DNA of 64,000 nucleotides from Camarhynchus parvulus (taxonomy: Eukaryota; Chordata; Aves; Passeriformes; Thraupidae): the NCBI RefSeq assembly GCF_901933205.1, contig NC_044574.1, forward strand, positions 248,001-312,000, read 5' to 3'. Positions 12,036 to 23,667 of this stretch are shown piece after piece. The position numbers were made by a program, and so were the translations under genes. Under the pieces are notes generated by a model. The model was not told the origin of the DNA. It saw only the letters and a list, made by a program, of their open reading frames with translations, and ran no database searches. Numbering within the stretch: the first letter of the stretch is position 1; each line of letters starts with the position of its first letter.

Positions 12036-13412
12036 GCTGCCTGCTGTGTGCCCCGTGTCCCACACCCTGCCTGCTCTGTGCCCCACACCCTGCCTGCTGT
12101 GTGCCCCACACCCTGCCTGCTGTGTGCCCCGTGTCCCACACCCTGCCTGCCCTGTGCCCCGTGTCCCATATCCCACACCCTGCCTGCTGTGTGCCCCGTG
12201 TCCCACACCCTGCCAGCTCTGTGCCCCGTGCCCCACACCCTGCCTGCTGTGTGCCCCGTGTCCCACACCCTGCCTGCCCTGTGCCCCGTGCCCCACACCC
12301 TGCCTGCTCTGTGACCCATGTCCCACATCTCCCTGCTGTGTGCCCCACACCCTGCCTGCTGTGTGCCCCGTGCCCCACACCCTGCCAGCCCTGTGTCCCA
12401 TATCCCACACCCTGCCTGCTGGGTGCCCCGTGTCCCACACCCTGCCAGCTCTGTGCCCCGTGTGCCGCCGTGTGCCCGCCCACACCCTGCCTGCCCTGTG
12501 CCCGCCCACACCCTGCCCTGCCCTGTGCCCCACACCCTGCCTGCTGTGACCCAGTCCCACATCTCCCTGCTGTGTGCCCCACACCCTGCCTGCTGTGTGC
12601 CCCGTGCCCCACACCCTGCCAGCCCCGTGTCCCATATCCCACACCCTGCCTGCTGTGTGCCCCGTGTCCCACACCCTGCCAGCTCTGTGCCCCATTTCCC
12701 ACACCCTGCCAGCCCCGTGTCCCATATCCCACACCCTGCCAGCTCTGTGCCCCATTTCCCACACCCTGCCAGCCCCGTGTCCCACACCCTGCCTGCCCTG
12801 TGCCCCGTGTCCCACACCCTGCCTGCTGTGCCCCGTGCCCCACACCCTGCCAGCCCTGTGCCCCGTGCCCCACACCCTGCCTGCCCTGTGCCCCGTGTCC
12901 CACACCCTGCCTGCCCTGTGCCCCGTGTCCCACACCCTGCCAGCTCTGTGCCCCATTTCCCACACCCTGCCAGCCCTGTGCCCCGTGTCCCACACCCTGC
13001 CAGCCCCATGTCCCATATCCCACACCCTGCCAGCTCTGTGTCCCATATCCCACACCCTGCCAGTCCTGTGCCCCATATCCCACACCCTGCCTGCTGTGTG
13101 CCCCGTGTCCCACACCCTGCCAGCCCTCTGCCCCATATCCCACACCCTGCCAGCCCCATGTCCCATATCCCACACCCTGCCAGTCCTGTGCCCCATATCC
13201 CACACCCTGCCAGCTCTGTGCTCTGTGCCCCGTGCCCCACACCCTGCCAGCCCTCTGCCCCATATCCCACACCCTGCCAGCCCCATGTCCCATATCCCAC
13301 ACCCTGCCAGCCCCGTGTCCCATATCCCACACCCTGCCAGCCCCGTGCCCCACACCCTGCCAGCCCCGTGCCCCACACCCTGCCAGCCCCGTGCCCCGTG
13401 CCGCACACCCTG
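12036..13412. repeat. 1.4-kb minisatellite of 23-31-bp units, open in all six frames
   Basis: About 46 units of the type CCACACCCTGCCTGCTGTG plus CCCCGTGTCC, mostly 30 bp, with 23-bp versions lacking the CCGTGTC part and variants carrying CCCATATCC or CCCATTTCC. Plus strand is C-rich. The units contain no stop triplet in any phase on either strand, which gives open frames of 427-563 codons over the same DNA in both directions. Such six-way openness shows the frames come from composition and not from coding selection. Confidence 0.95.
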
Positions 13413-14844
13413 GCTCAGGGCTGGGGCCATTCCAGGTGCTGGGATACCCCAGGTGCTCCTGCAGAGCCAGACAGCAAAGCCAGCCCGGGCTCCCAGCAGC
13501 AGTGTCTGTCCCAGGGAGGGTGGCAGGGGCTCCTGCTGCCTCCGCCTGCACCTCCATCCCCTCCTGCCCCAGGACCCTGCCCTGGCCCTCCTGCACTTTG
13601 GTATTTCAGTGTCAGAACCACAGCTGAGGGATCTGCAGCTGCTGGGGCTGCTGACACAACATCAAATTCTGCTTCTTTTTGCTGATGTGTGCTTTGGTTT
13701 TGAGTGTGCTGGCTCTGGGTTTTGTCCTTCCTTCCTTCCTTGGACACTCAGAGTCTCTCAAGTCAAACCTCAGCCTGCCTGGAGGATTTTCAGCATTCCC
13801 AGTGCCACCCATGACAGAGGCTTTGAGGGTCATCTCTCGCTTTTCTCAGAAAGGTAACTCACTGTTCTCCCCACAACGCCAAATCTGAGGTGACACGGGA
13901 GCTGCTGGGACCCCAAGAGGAGCCACGAGCTGCTGCTGGCCAGCCTGGGTGATGGCAGGCTGTGTGTCCAGCTGTGCTGGGATCCCCTCAGGATCCCCAC
14001 CTGCAGCTGGGCTTTGGGCTGGGAGGGGGCTGAGCCCCCACGCCACTCCACAGAGCTCCCCCTCCACACCAGGCTCTGCAGGAGAGGCTTCACTGCAGAG
14101 AAAGGCACCAGGAGGAAAGCAAACGTGAGAAGTAACAAGGAGAAAAGCAAAGAGAACTCTGGACTGGAAAATTTCTGCCCAACGATTGTCTCTAATAAGG
14201 TTTGACTGTATTAATTAATTGAGATGTGCCTTGGAGAGTGGGAGCTGCTGCTGATGGAAGCCAGCCAAGAAGGAAAAAAACCCCTAATTTTCTCTGCAAA
14301 CCTTCTGAGTAGACCAGATCTCTGAGGTTTGGTGTGGCAGGCTCTGGGCAGATGGGCAGGTTTTCTGGCCTGTGACACAGCCACAGGGAGAATTTGGTTG
14401 TCACAAACTGCCAGGGAGGGTGGCCGGGGAGGAGAAGGCTTTGCAGTGGGATTAAAATGGGTCATTCCCTCACACAAGATTTTGATTAATTTCCTACATG
14501 AAGCCAAAGGTCTGCACTGTCCTTGCCTGTGTAGGAAGAAAGACAAAATAAGGGCGTGTGTCATTCCCCAGAGGTTCAGGTCACAGCAGGGCTAAGAGCA
14601 CCCCAGTCCTGTGCTGTCAGCCCCAGCGCCACAGGGACACCTGGGAGCAGAGCCATGGCTGGGCCAGGGCTGCAGCAGGGACCTCAAACCAGCCCTTCCC
14701 AAACACCGAGAGCCTGCAGAGCTGGGGCTGAGCAGCCTCCTGGGGCAGCCCCTGGGGAAGGAAACCCCTCAGCCCCTGCTGAGCCTGTCCTGCAGCCCGT
14801 CCCTGAGAAACAGAGCTCAGGTGTGCCAGCCTGGGGTCACCGCC
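13413..14844. other. unique non-coding sequence
   Basis: Single-copy DNA between two large arrays. No gene is recognised. Confidence 0.45.
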
Positions 14845-15484
14845 CAGGGAGCACCCGGCAGGGGCAGCACCAGGGCCAGGGGTGCAGGGAGCACCCAGCA
14901 CCAGGGCCAGGGATGCAGGGAGCACCCAGCAGGGGCAGCACCAGGGCCAGGGATGCAGGGAGCACCCAACAGGGGCAGCACCAGGGCCAGGGGTGCAGGG
15001 AGCACCCAACAGGGGCAGCACCAGGGCCAGGGGTGCAGGGAGCACCCAACAGGGGCGGCACCAGGGCCAGGGATGCAGGGAGCACCCAGCACCAGGGCCA
15101 GGGATGCAGGGAGCACCCAGCAGGGGCAGCACCAGGGTCAGGGATGCAGGGAGCACCCAGCACCAGGGCCAGGGATGCAGGGAGCACCCAGCAGGGGCAG
15201 CACCAGGGTCAGGGATGCAGGGAGCACCCAGCACCAGGGTCAGGGATGCAGGGAGCACCCAGCACCAGGGCCAGGGGTGCAGGGAGCACCCAACAGGGGC
15301 GGCACCAGGGCCAGGGGTGCAGGGAGCACCCAGCACCAGGGCCAGGGATGCAGGGAGCACCCAGCACCAGGGCCAGGGGTGCAGGGAGCACCCAGCACCA
15401 GGGCCAGGGGTGCAGGGAGCACCCAGCACCAGGGCCAGGGATGCAGGGAGCACCCAGCACCAGGGCCAGGGATGCAGGGAGCAC
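14845..15484. repeat. 31/40-bp minisatellite
   Basis: Unit is CACCAGGGCCAGGG[G/A]TGC followed by AGGGAGCACCCAG (31 bp). A longer 40-bp form carries an extra CAGGGGCAG. About 18 units, with short and long forms interspersed. G-rich on the plus strand. Confidence 0.95.
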
Positions 15485-16394
15485 ACTCTAGAGTTTGCAC
15501 CGAGTTCTCCTGAGCCTTGGGAAGTGTGCTGGAAAAGATGCTCTGTGCACCCTTCCAGTTCAAATTTCAGCTAAGGACTGGCAGGGAGAGGACAGAGCTG
15601 AGCTCTCCAGCTCTGCTCTCCCGTGATGCAGAGAAACTGCTCCCTGCTTTGAGGGCTGTGGGGGCAGCAGCCTTGTGCCCTCAGCCCACCCATGGATCAG
15701 AATTCCTGGGTCTCCAAGGACCCTCCCCCTGCCCTGCAAGAAGTGATGGATGTGGAGAAACATCCTGCAGCCCTGTGAGCTGACAGCAGGGCACGAGCTG
15801 AGTGCCAGCACAGGGATATCAGCTTACCCCAGAGAAAAATCCCCCCAGAACAGGGACATGTCTGGGTAGACTCAGTGTGCCCCACGGTTCTCCTCATCTG
15901 ATTTCTCCTCTTGGAAGTTTCAGCCTGGGAGCAGAAAGAATCTTTTCTATAGCTGTTCACTCTTCCTATATTTTTTCTAAAAATATAACCCCTTTGGTTT
16001 GGATGTTAGTGACTGCATTTAAACTAAACAGAGTAAAAACGTTGCTGAGAACCCCTGCTACTCCTATTACAGTTTCTAGACCAGGACTTGAGGAAATGTT
16101 GGACAGAGGTGGGTGCTGCCTGGCACAGGGTTCAGATGTGCAGGAATAAGAGATGTTGAACCAGTTCTGGGATTCCCTCCTGTTCCCTTTGGACATGATT
16201 TCAACGCTCTTGGAAAGAAACTGTCCAGCTTTCCACAGATGCTTTTTCTGCCATAAGAGGGAAATAATCGAGACTGAAACCACTTCCACTAATTGCCTGT
16301 ATTTTAAATCTGAAGTGGTGCCAAGTTCCTGCTTGGAAATTGTTCAAGCAGCTGCCATCACCAGGCTCCTGGGAGGACGTTTGTACAGCACGTG
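15485..16394. other. unique non-coding sequence
   Basis: Single-copy DNA, AT-richer from 15880 to 16340. No recognised gene. Confidence 0.45.
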
Positions 16395-18010
16395 GGCACT
16401 GGGACTGGGGACAGGGGTTAGTCACAGAGCCCATGGCAGGGATGGACCTGGGACAGGGGTCAGTCACACAGCCCATGGCAGGGATGGACCTGGGACAGGG
16501 GTCAGTCACAGAGCCCATGGCAGGGATGGACCTGGGACAGGGGTCAGTCACAGAGCCCATGGCAGGGATGGACCTGGGACAGGGGTCAGTCACACAGCCC
16601 ATGGCAGGGATGGACCTGGGACAGGGGTCAGTCACAGCCCATGGCAGGATGGACCTGGGACAGGGGTCAGTCACAGAGTCCATGCCAGGGATGGACCTGG
16701 GACAGGGGTCAGTCACACAGCCCATGGCAGGGATGGACCTGGGACAGGGGTCAGTCACAGCCCATGGCAGGATGGACCTGGGACAGGGGGTCACAGAGTC
16801 CATGCCAGGAGACCTGGGACAGGGGTCACCGCCCATGGCAGGGATGGACCTGGGACAGGGGTCAGTCACAGCCCATGGCAGGATGGACCTGGGACAGGGG
16901 TCAGTCACAGCCCATGACAGGGATGGACCTGGGACAGGGGTCAGTCACACAGCCCATGGCAGGGATGGACCTGGGACAGGGGTCAGTCACAGCCCATGGC
17001 AGGATGGACCTGGGACAGGGGTCAGTCACAGCCCATGACAGGGATGGACCTGGGACAGGGGTCAGTCACAGCCCATGACAGGGATGGACCTGGGACAGGG
17101 GTCAGTCACACAGCCCATGGCAGGGATGGACCTGGGACAGGGGTCAGTCACACAGCCCATGGCAGGGATGGACCTGGGACAGGGGTCAGTCACAGCCCAT
17201 GGCAGGATGGACCTGGGACAGGGGTCAGTCACAGAGTCCATGCCAGGGATGGACCTGGGACAGGGGTCAGTCACAGCCCATGGCAGGGATGGACCTGGGA
17301 CAGGGGTCAGTCACAGAGCCCATGGCAGGGATGGACCTGGGACAGGGGTCAGTCACAGCCCATGGCAGGGATGGACCTGGGACAGGGGTCAGTCACAGCC
17401 CATGGCAGGATGGACCTGGGACAGGGGTCAGTCACAGCCCCTGCCAGGGATGGACCTGGGACAGGGGTCAGTCACAGCCCATGGCAGGATGGACCTGGGA
17501 CAGGGGTCAGTCACAGCCCATGGCAGGGATGGACCTGGGACAGGGGTCAGTCACAGAGCCCATGGCAGGGATGGACCTGGGACAGGGGTCAGTCACAGCC
17601 CATGGCAGGGATGGACCTGGGACAGGGGTCAGTCACAGAGCCCATGACAGGGATGGACCTGGGACAGGGGTCAGTCACAGCCCATGACAGGGATGGACCT
17701 GGGACAGGGGTCAGTCACACAGCCCATGACAGGGATGGACCTGGGACAGGGGTCAGTCACAGAGCCCATGACAGGGATGGACCTGGGACAGGGGTCAGTC
17801 ACAGCCCATGGCAGGGATGGATCTGGGACAGGGGTCAGTCACAGAGTCCATCCCAGTGAGGGACCTGGGACAGGGGTCAGTCACACAGCCCATGGCAGGA
17901 TGGACCTGGGACAGGGGTCAGTCACACAGCCCCTCCTCATGTCCTTCCAAGGGATGGGACATGGGACACAGGTCAGTCACAGCCCCTCCTCACGTCCCTC
18001 CAAGGGATGG
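16395..18010. repeat. 1.6-kb minisatellite of 38-42-bp units
   Basis: About 39 units of the form GATGGACCTGGGACAGGGG, then TCAGTCACA(CA/GA)GCCCATGGCAGG. Length classes of 38, 39 and 42 bp differ by a missing G or by CA/GA. Units degrade at both ends, with 'cctcctcatgtccttccaag' versions after 17925. G-runs are on the plus strand. Confidence 0.95.
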
Positions 18011-18509
18011 ATAGGCTGCTGTGTTTCTGCCTATTAAACATTTTTAGCTCTGCAAAGGCTATATCATGACATAATTTAAAATCCCAAAATAAAACCAAAA
18101 CAGAAGGCAGATACTTTCCCCCAAAAGACAAAGGATTCCAAGTGCAGAGGATGAAAGGCATGTATTTGCAGAGGAAGAGGTGGGATGAGATGTTTTCAAT
18201 GACCTCTGTTTAACCCAAGAGAGCACCAGCTCACGAGCCCTTGCTGGCTCCAGCCTTGGTCATTGCTGTGGGGCTCTCTGGAGCCCATGGCTGCAGAAAT
18301 CATGGCTGTTCCAAGCAGGGGAGGCCGGAGGACTCAGGGAGAACAAGAACCAGCCCAGCTCAAGCAAATCCACCCAAAACCTCTATGCACAGTAATACCT
18401 GGCTCAGGCCCACAGAGTCACCTCCTCCTCTAGTACCCAACTCTCCCAGAACCCGTGGGAGGCTCAGTGCCCTGAGACAATGAAAATACCTCAACATTTT
18501 GGAAGGTAT
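18011..18509. other. unique non-coding sequence
   Basis: AT-rich start (18030-18170) and otherwise ordinary single-copy sequence. Nothing recognised. Confidence 0.45.
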
Positions 18510-18740
18510 TACACAAGGCAAGGAGTTGTTCTCTGGCAGGGTGGGCAGCCCTGGCACAGGTGCCCAGAGCAGCTGGGGCTGCCCCTGGATGCCTGGCAGT
18601 GTCCCAGGCCAGGCTGGACACTGGGGCTGGAGCAGCCTGGGGCAGTGGGAGGTGTCCCTGCATGGCAGGGGTGGCACTGGAGGAGCTTTCGGGTTCCTTC
18701 CACCCCAAACCAGCCTGCGAATCTGTGATTCTTCCTTTGA
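18510..18740 (+). mobile_element. CR1 LINE 3' end
   Basis: Sense-orientation CR1 blocks in order: CCCAGAGCAGCTGGGGCTGC, GGCCAGGCTGGACACTGGGG, GTGGGAGGTGTCCCTG, then 'ttccaccccaaaccagcc' and the terminal 'tctgtgattct'. The 3' end is intact. Confidence 0.9.
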
Positions 18741-19150
18741 AATGCCAATCACTTGCTTTTCCAGCAACCCCTTTCACCAGCACACAGCCATTGGCTGCCT
18801 GGGGTATGAATGGGTAAAACCAGTAGAAATTCACCCAGAAGAAAGGCACAGAAAGTCCCTGTCCATGAAAAAGCAGGAGAGTGAACGTGGATGTACCAGC
18901 AAAGCTCTGTACCTCGTGTATTTCCTATTCACATCTGCTGGCTGCTGTCCCCTTGTGACTTGGCCTCAGAGAGTGCCCGGGATGCTGGGGAGCAGGGAGG
19001 AATGCTGGGGAGCAGGGAGGAATGGCCAGCTCCTGGTGGGAAGTGTTTCTTTGGAGGCTGAGCTCAGCCCTGTGCTGCTGAGGCTCTGGGGCCTTAGCTG
19101 CATGCCCACAAAAAACCAGCCTGGGCAGCATCTCTGCTCCTGGGGTGAGA
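18741..19150. other. unique non-coding sequence
   Basis: Contains a two-copy 20-bp direct repeat (ATGCTGGGGAGCAGGGAGGA at about 18982 and 19002). No gene recognised. Confidence 0.45.
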
Positions 19151-19151
19151 G

Positions 19152-19697
19152 AAACACAGAATTATTGAATGGTCTGAGTTGAGGGGACCTTCAGAGGGCA
19201 TCCAGTCTAGCCCCCTGCACTGAGCAGGGACATCTTCAACAGCATCAGGCTGGCCAGAGCCCCCGCGCCCAAGCCGGCCGGAGCCCCCGCGCCCAAGCCG
19301 GCCGGAGGCCCGCCGGCCGGAGCCCCCGCGCGCCAGCCGGAGGCCCCCGCGCCCAAGCCGGCCGGAGGCCCCCGCGCCGGCCGGAGCCCCCCCCCCCGCC
19401 GGAGCCCCGCCCAAGCCGGCCGGAGCCCCCGCGCCCAGCCGGAGGCCCCGCGCCCGCGGCGGACCCCGCGCCCCGGCGGAGCCCCGCCCGCCGGAGCCCC
19501 CGCGCCCAAGCCGGCCGGAGGCCCCCGCGCCCAAGCCGGAGCCCCCGCGCCCAAGCCGGAGGCCCCGCGCCCAAGCCGGCCGGAGGCCCCCGCGCCCAAG
19601 CCGGCCTTGGGCGTTTCCAGGGCTGGGGCAGCCACAGCCGCTCCGGGCACCCCGTGCCACACTGCCCCGGCTCTGAGGGCTGCTGCACCCCACAGAA
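19152..19697 (-). mobile_element. CR1 LINE copy interrupted by a minisatellite
   Basis: The left part, 19152-19262, is antisense CR1 (gaattattgaatggtctgag … agcagggacatcttcaacag … caggctggccagagcccc). The right part resumes at about 19605 with 'ccttgggcgtttccaggg', 'cagccacagccgctccgggc' and 'accccgtgcc'. In the CR1 family these two parts are contiguous, so one CR1 copy has been split by the array at 19255-19611. Confidence 0.85.
19255..19611. repeat. CpG-rich minisatellite born inside a CR1 element
   Basis: About 15 units of GAGCCCCCGCGCCCAAGCCG + GCCG (roughly 20-24 bp, with shortened units in the middle). The unit matches the local CR1 phrase, 'cagagcccc…ccaa…ctggcc', which should occur once at this place. 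The array is much richer in CpG than the flanks. Minor disorder at 19380-19500 may reflect unit loss or assembly error. Confidence 0.9.
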
Positions 19698-21114
19698 GTG
19701 GCTCTGGCCTCATCCCACGCGCACACGTGCCTGGCCTGAGCCACGTGGGTGAGGCTGAGGAGGTGACACAGGTGTCTGTGCGTGTCCCCACCGGGAACCT
19801 GCTCTACACTAAAGATGCTCTGGCATTAATGTGTAAATTAAAGTACGACTGCAATAACAGTCAAAAGGGAGCCCAAAAGAGAACAGAGAAGATTGATTAT
19901 GTGCATATTTTAAGTGCTTTGTGACTGTGAATGTTTATCTGAAAAATAAGAGTGAACAAGCAGCACTGATGCTACAAATAAAAATAATAAAGGGAAATAC
20001 ATCTATTTTATTATTAAATTATAGATTAAAATAGGAAACAAGGGGGAATATAGAAACATATATCTCTTTGTGGAGGCTTTCTATAACAATCATCATAAAA
20101 TAACAGCAGTACCTGACAGCTTAAATAAAGACAGGAGCTGAGGCTCCTATCTACACATTTATCTCCTGTGATCCAGACAGGGTAAAGAGGCATAAAAGGC
20201 TGGGATAATAACATCTTCCCTGCACACCAGCTCCCAAACGATAGGCAGATTTTATACTCGGTTACTCCACATAATGTCAACATTGTTAGAAAACAAAAGC
20301 ACCATGAAGGAACATCTTTTTCCCCTCCTTCTCTTTCACCCTTTTTTCCTTGTGATCTATCACGCTGAGATTTCTGTGCAACGCACAAAGGGGCAGATCA
20401 GAAGCTCTGCTGCCCTGGATTTGTGGGGCAGCAGGACCAGAACGAAGGCAGGGGGCAGTGGGGCTCAGATGGGAGCACAGCCCTCAAACTCAGGGGAGCA
20501 GTGGAGGAACCAGGCAGGTCCCCTAATCCCTGCCCAGGGTCACAGGGGCTGCTGGAGCCAGCCCTGGAGCCCTGTCCTGTGCCCCTCACACAGTGTGGGA
20601 TGGACAGAGCTGTCCCTGTGTCCCACCCAAGCCAGCAGCCCAGGGAGGCACACGCTGACCTGGGGCTGGAGCTGACAAATGGCCTTGGGACAGCCAGGGG
20701 CTCCTTGTTCTCCAGGCTTTGTCACTGAAAGGGACTCAAACCCGGGGAGCTTCTCCCTGAGCCTGTTCTTTCCACAATTCCCCTCATCAGCAACAGATTT
20801 CTGCTGCCCCTGAGCAATTCCCCCACGCCCTTGGCATGTCCAAGGGGACACCACAGCAAGAAAACACAACCTGGGGAGGTCCTGCAGCAAGCCACCCGCA
20901 CCCCTAAGAAAAAACACTCACCTGGTGTCACAGCACATGTCACAGCAGAGATGGCCATGATACCCAGAGTGTCACCACACAATTTCAGAAAGCTTCACCC
21001 CACACACAGTAACACCATGTCACTTCAGAAGGCTGCAAGGATCTGCCCTTTTTGTTCTCCAGCCCAGCCGTTATCCCCTCATGTTTATGACCTGCACCTG
21101 TCTGCCCTCTGTGG
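19698..21114. other. unique sequence, AT-rich block 19810-20330
   Basis: The AT-rich block has octamer-like and TAAT words and no simple repeat, the texture of intronic or conserved non-coding DNA. The following 800 bp is GC-richer and unremarkable. No exon was recognised. Confidence 0.4.
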
Positions 21115-21390
21115 TTGCTCAGCACACCTGGGCACTCCATGGCTCGTTGCTGTCAGTGCTGCTCACCTGGGCACTCCATGGCTCGTTGCTGTCAGTGCTG
21201 CTCACCTGGGCACTCCATGGCTCAGTGCTCTCAGTGCTGCTCACCTGGGCACTCCATGGCTCATGGCTGTCAGTGCTGCTCACCTGGGCACTCCATGGCT
21301 GTCACTGCTGCTCACCTGGGCACTCCATGGCTGTCAGTGCTGCTCACCTGGGCACTCCATGGCTCATTGCTGTCAGTGCTGCTCACCTGC
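21115..21390. repeat. 39/32-bp minisatellite
   Basis: About eight units of GCTCACCTGGGCACTCCATG followed by GCT(CGTTGCT)GTCAGTGCT. The 32-bp form lacks the seven bases CGTTGCT or similar. Confidence 0.94.
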
Positions 21391-21625
21391 TCCTCACAGC
21401 TGCAGCCATTGGGGATGGGGCTCACCCCACTGGCAGTCACCACTCCCTGTGTGCCTGCAGCCTGGCACAAAACAAGCAGCACTCTGAAAGCAGCCAGGTT
21501 CCTGCAGCTCCTTCCACACACACCTTTCTGCCCTGAACTAACCCTTCCACAGTGGGCAGCATGAGCAGCTCGTTCCCATTTCCAGCGCTCGTGGATCTGA
21601 ACTTCTCCTGCAATTTCTCATCCAA
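21391..21625. other. short unique segment
   Basis: No recognised feature. Confidence 0.4.
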
Positions 21626-21748
21626 CAAGGCAGGATGGGGCTTGGAGCAAGCTGGGCTGGTGGAACGTGTCCCCCTGTGGCAGGGGGTGGAAGGAGATGA
21701 GCTTTGAGATCCGTTCCAGCCCAAACCATTCCTTGAGTCTGTGATTCT
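21626..21748 (+). mobile_element. CR1 LINE 3' end
   Basis: Sense CR1 tail: 'gtgtccccctgtggcagggg', 'gatgagctttgagatccgtt', 'ccagcccaaaccattcc' and a terminal 'tctgtgattctgtct'. Confidence 0.88.
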
Positions 21749-22199
21749 GTCTGATCAGCCCCGGGGGCTCAAAACCTACTGGGGGGGACAGACTGACACA
21801 CACAAGAGTCATTTTCTCAGGAAAACACAGCTGGAAGAACAACACAATTGAATTGTTTCCTTTATTTGGATCAAGGTGTTAATTCTTCCCAGCCTGAAGG
21901 GTTTTCTCTAGGGACACCTATATTTGCCCAGCTGGTTTGTTATAAGACTGAGTTCTTGGCTCTTACTTGAGGAGAGGGACAAACATCCTGCAGCAGCAAC
22001 CCCTGTGTTTTTGGAAACATTTACTTTTGGGTCCCAGCACAATGGAGGGTGACAATAGGAGTGGTTGTGGAGCCAACCCCTCGGGGAGGGGAGCCCCAAA
22101 CTCCTGCCTGGCCCAGCTCCATCCCAGGGGGAGCAGGAGCTCTGTCCTGGCAGGGGACACAGGCTGTGAGGGATCAAGACTGCCCTGGGGCAGAGCAGG
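21749..22199. other. unique non-coding sequence
   Basis: Single-copy sequence leading into a minisatellite; nothing recognised. Confidence 0.45.
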
Positions 22200-22995
22200 A
22201 GCCACAGGCAGAGCTCAGGCTCACCCAGAGCCAGCAGGAGCCACAGGCAGAGCTCGGAGCTCACCCAGAGGCAGCAGGAGCCACGGGCAGAGCTCCGGCT
22301 CACCCAGAGGCAGCAGGAGCCACGGGCAGAGCTCGGAGCTCACCCAGCACCAGCAGGAGCCACGGGCAGAGCTCCGGCTCACCCAGAGGCAGCAGGAGCC
22401 ACGGGCAGAGCTCCGGCTCACCCAGAGCCAGCAGGAGCCACGGGCAGAACTCCGGCTCACCCAGAGGCAGCAGGAGCCACGGGCAGAGCTCGGAGCTCAC
22501 CCAGAGGCAGCAGGAGCCACGGGCAGAGCTCGGAGCTCACCCAGAGGCAGCAGGAGCCACGGGCAGAGCTCGGAGCTCACCCAGAGGCAGCAGGAGCCAC
22601 GGGCAGAGCTCGGAGCTCACCCAGAGGCAGCAGGAGCCACGGGCAGAGCTCGGAGCTCACCCAGAGGCAGCAGGAGCCACGGGCAGAGCTCGGAGCTCAC
22701 CCAGCACCAGCAGGAGCCACGGGCAGAGCTCCGGCTCACCCAGAGGCAGCAGGAGCCACGGGCAGAGCTCCGGCTCACCCAGAGCCAGCAGGAGCCACGG
22801 GCAGAGCTCGGAGCTCACCCAGAGCCAGCAGGAGCCACGGGCAGAGCTCCGGCTCACCCAGAGCCAGCAGGAGCCACGGGCAGACCTCGGAGCTCACCCA
22901 GAGCCAGCTCCAGCCACAGGCAGAGCTCAGGCTCACCCAGCGCCAGCAGGAGCCACGGGCAGAGCTCGGAGCTCACCCAGCGCCAGCTCCAGCCC
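22200..22995. repeat. 40/37-bp minisatellite with a nine-unit block duplication
   Basis: Unit is CACCCAGAGGCAGCAGGAGC followed by CACGGGCAGAGCTCGGAGCT (40 bp); a 37-bp form carries CTCCGGCT. Identical 40-bp units run back to back at about 22495-22680. A block with the diagnostic order 'cagcaccagcagg', two 37-bp units and 'cagagccagcagg' occurs at about 22320 and again at about 22680, an offset of about 359 bp. Confidence 0.95.
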
Positions 22996-23159
22996 TGAGC
23001 CTTCCCAGCTGCAGCAGCCAGTGGCACAGAGATGAGCAGCACCTCCTTCCCTGGGGATTTGACATGAATTTGGGATGTTCTGGGGAAGGAGAAGAGCTGT
23101 GGCCAGCCCTGGGCTCCCAGTGCTGCAGGCAGCAGGGTCACCCTCTGCCTGGGGAGAGG
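22996..23159. other. short unique segment
   Basis: No recognised feature between the minisatellite and the LTR. Confidence 0.4.
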
Positions 23160-23667
23160 TATAGTAAATTTGTCTTTCCAAACCAGCTGTGGGTCTGCTG
23201 GTGGATAAAAGAAACAATGGGAAGGATTCCACTGATTGATGAATGAAAAAAGAGATTTGCTTTTACAAATAAACTTTAGGTTTGCTGAGAAATGAAATTA
23301 GACATTGAGAGATGAAAGAAACAATGGGGAAGGAAAACCCCTACATTCCATAAGAATTAAAAATTAAAAGGGAAGGTTATACATATATATTAGAGAGTTA
23401 TATAAATATTAGAGGGAAATCTTTGAGAAATCTTTGGTATCAGGCATTTTGGGAAGTCTGTACCTCTCAAGTACCTCAGAAATGGGGAAAGAGAGAAGGG
23501 AAATGTGGCTGGGAAATTGGGATAAAAAGGGAGGCTGTGTCCTCCAAACATTGGAGAGATTCCGGGGGAATGCCCCATGGGCTCTCCCTTTATTGGAATA
23601 AAGTAAAAGGACTCTGTCTCCTTTTTAGACATCAAGATCTGGTGTTTGTGGATTAATTTTCCTAACA
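23160..23667 (+). mobile_element. endogenous retrovirus LTR (solo)
   Basis: AT-rich 0.5-kb block starting about TATAGTAAATTTGTC and ending TTTTCCTAACA. It has a polyadenylation signal AATAAA at 23597-23602 and a following T-rich stretch, as in a retroviral R-U5 region. I recognise it as an LTR family common in songbird genomes. The 5' terminus is TA here instead of TG, and I find no convincing target duplication, so the left boundary is approximate. No retroviral coding region adjoins it. Confidence 0.72.

Noticed and set aside
11871..13857. Long open frames (427-563 codons) on both strands
   Set aside because: They exist in all six frames because the repeat unit lacks stop triplets; no splice or promoter context and no domain.
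16340..18037. Repetitive 'DGPGTGVSH' and 'MDLGQGSVT' peptides in overlapping frames
   Set aside because: Frame-shifted readings of one 38-42-bp minisatellite whose unit lengths shift phase; not a conserved protein.
23160..23667. A target-site duplication for this LTR
   Set aside because: Bases flanking the best termini (GAGAGG left, CTGGTG right) do not match, so none is claimed.
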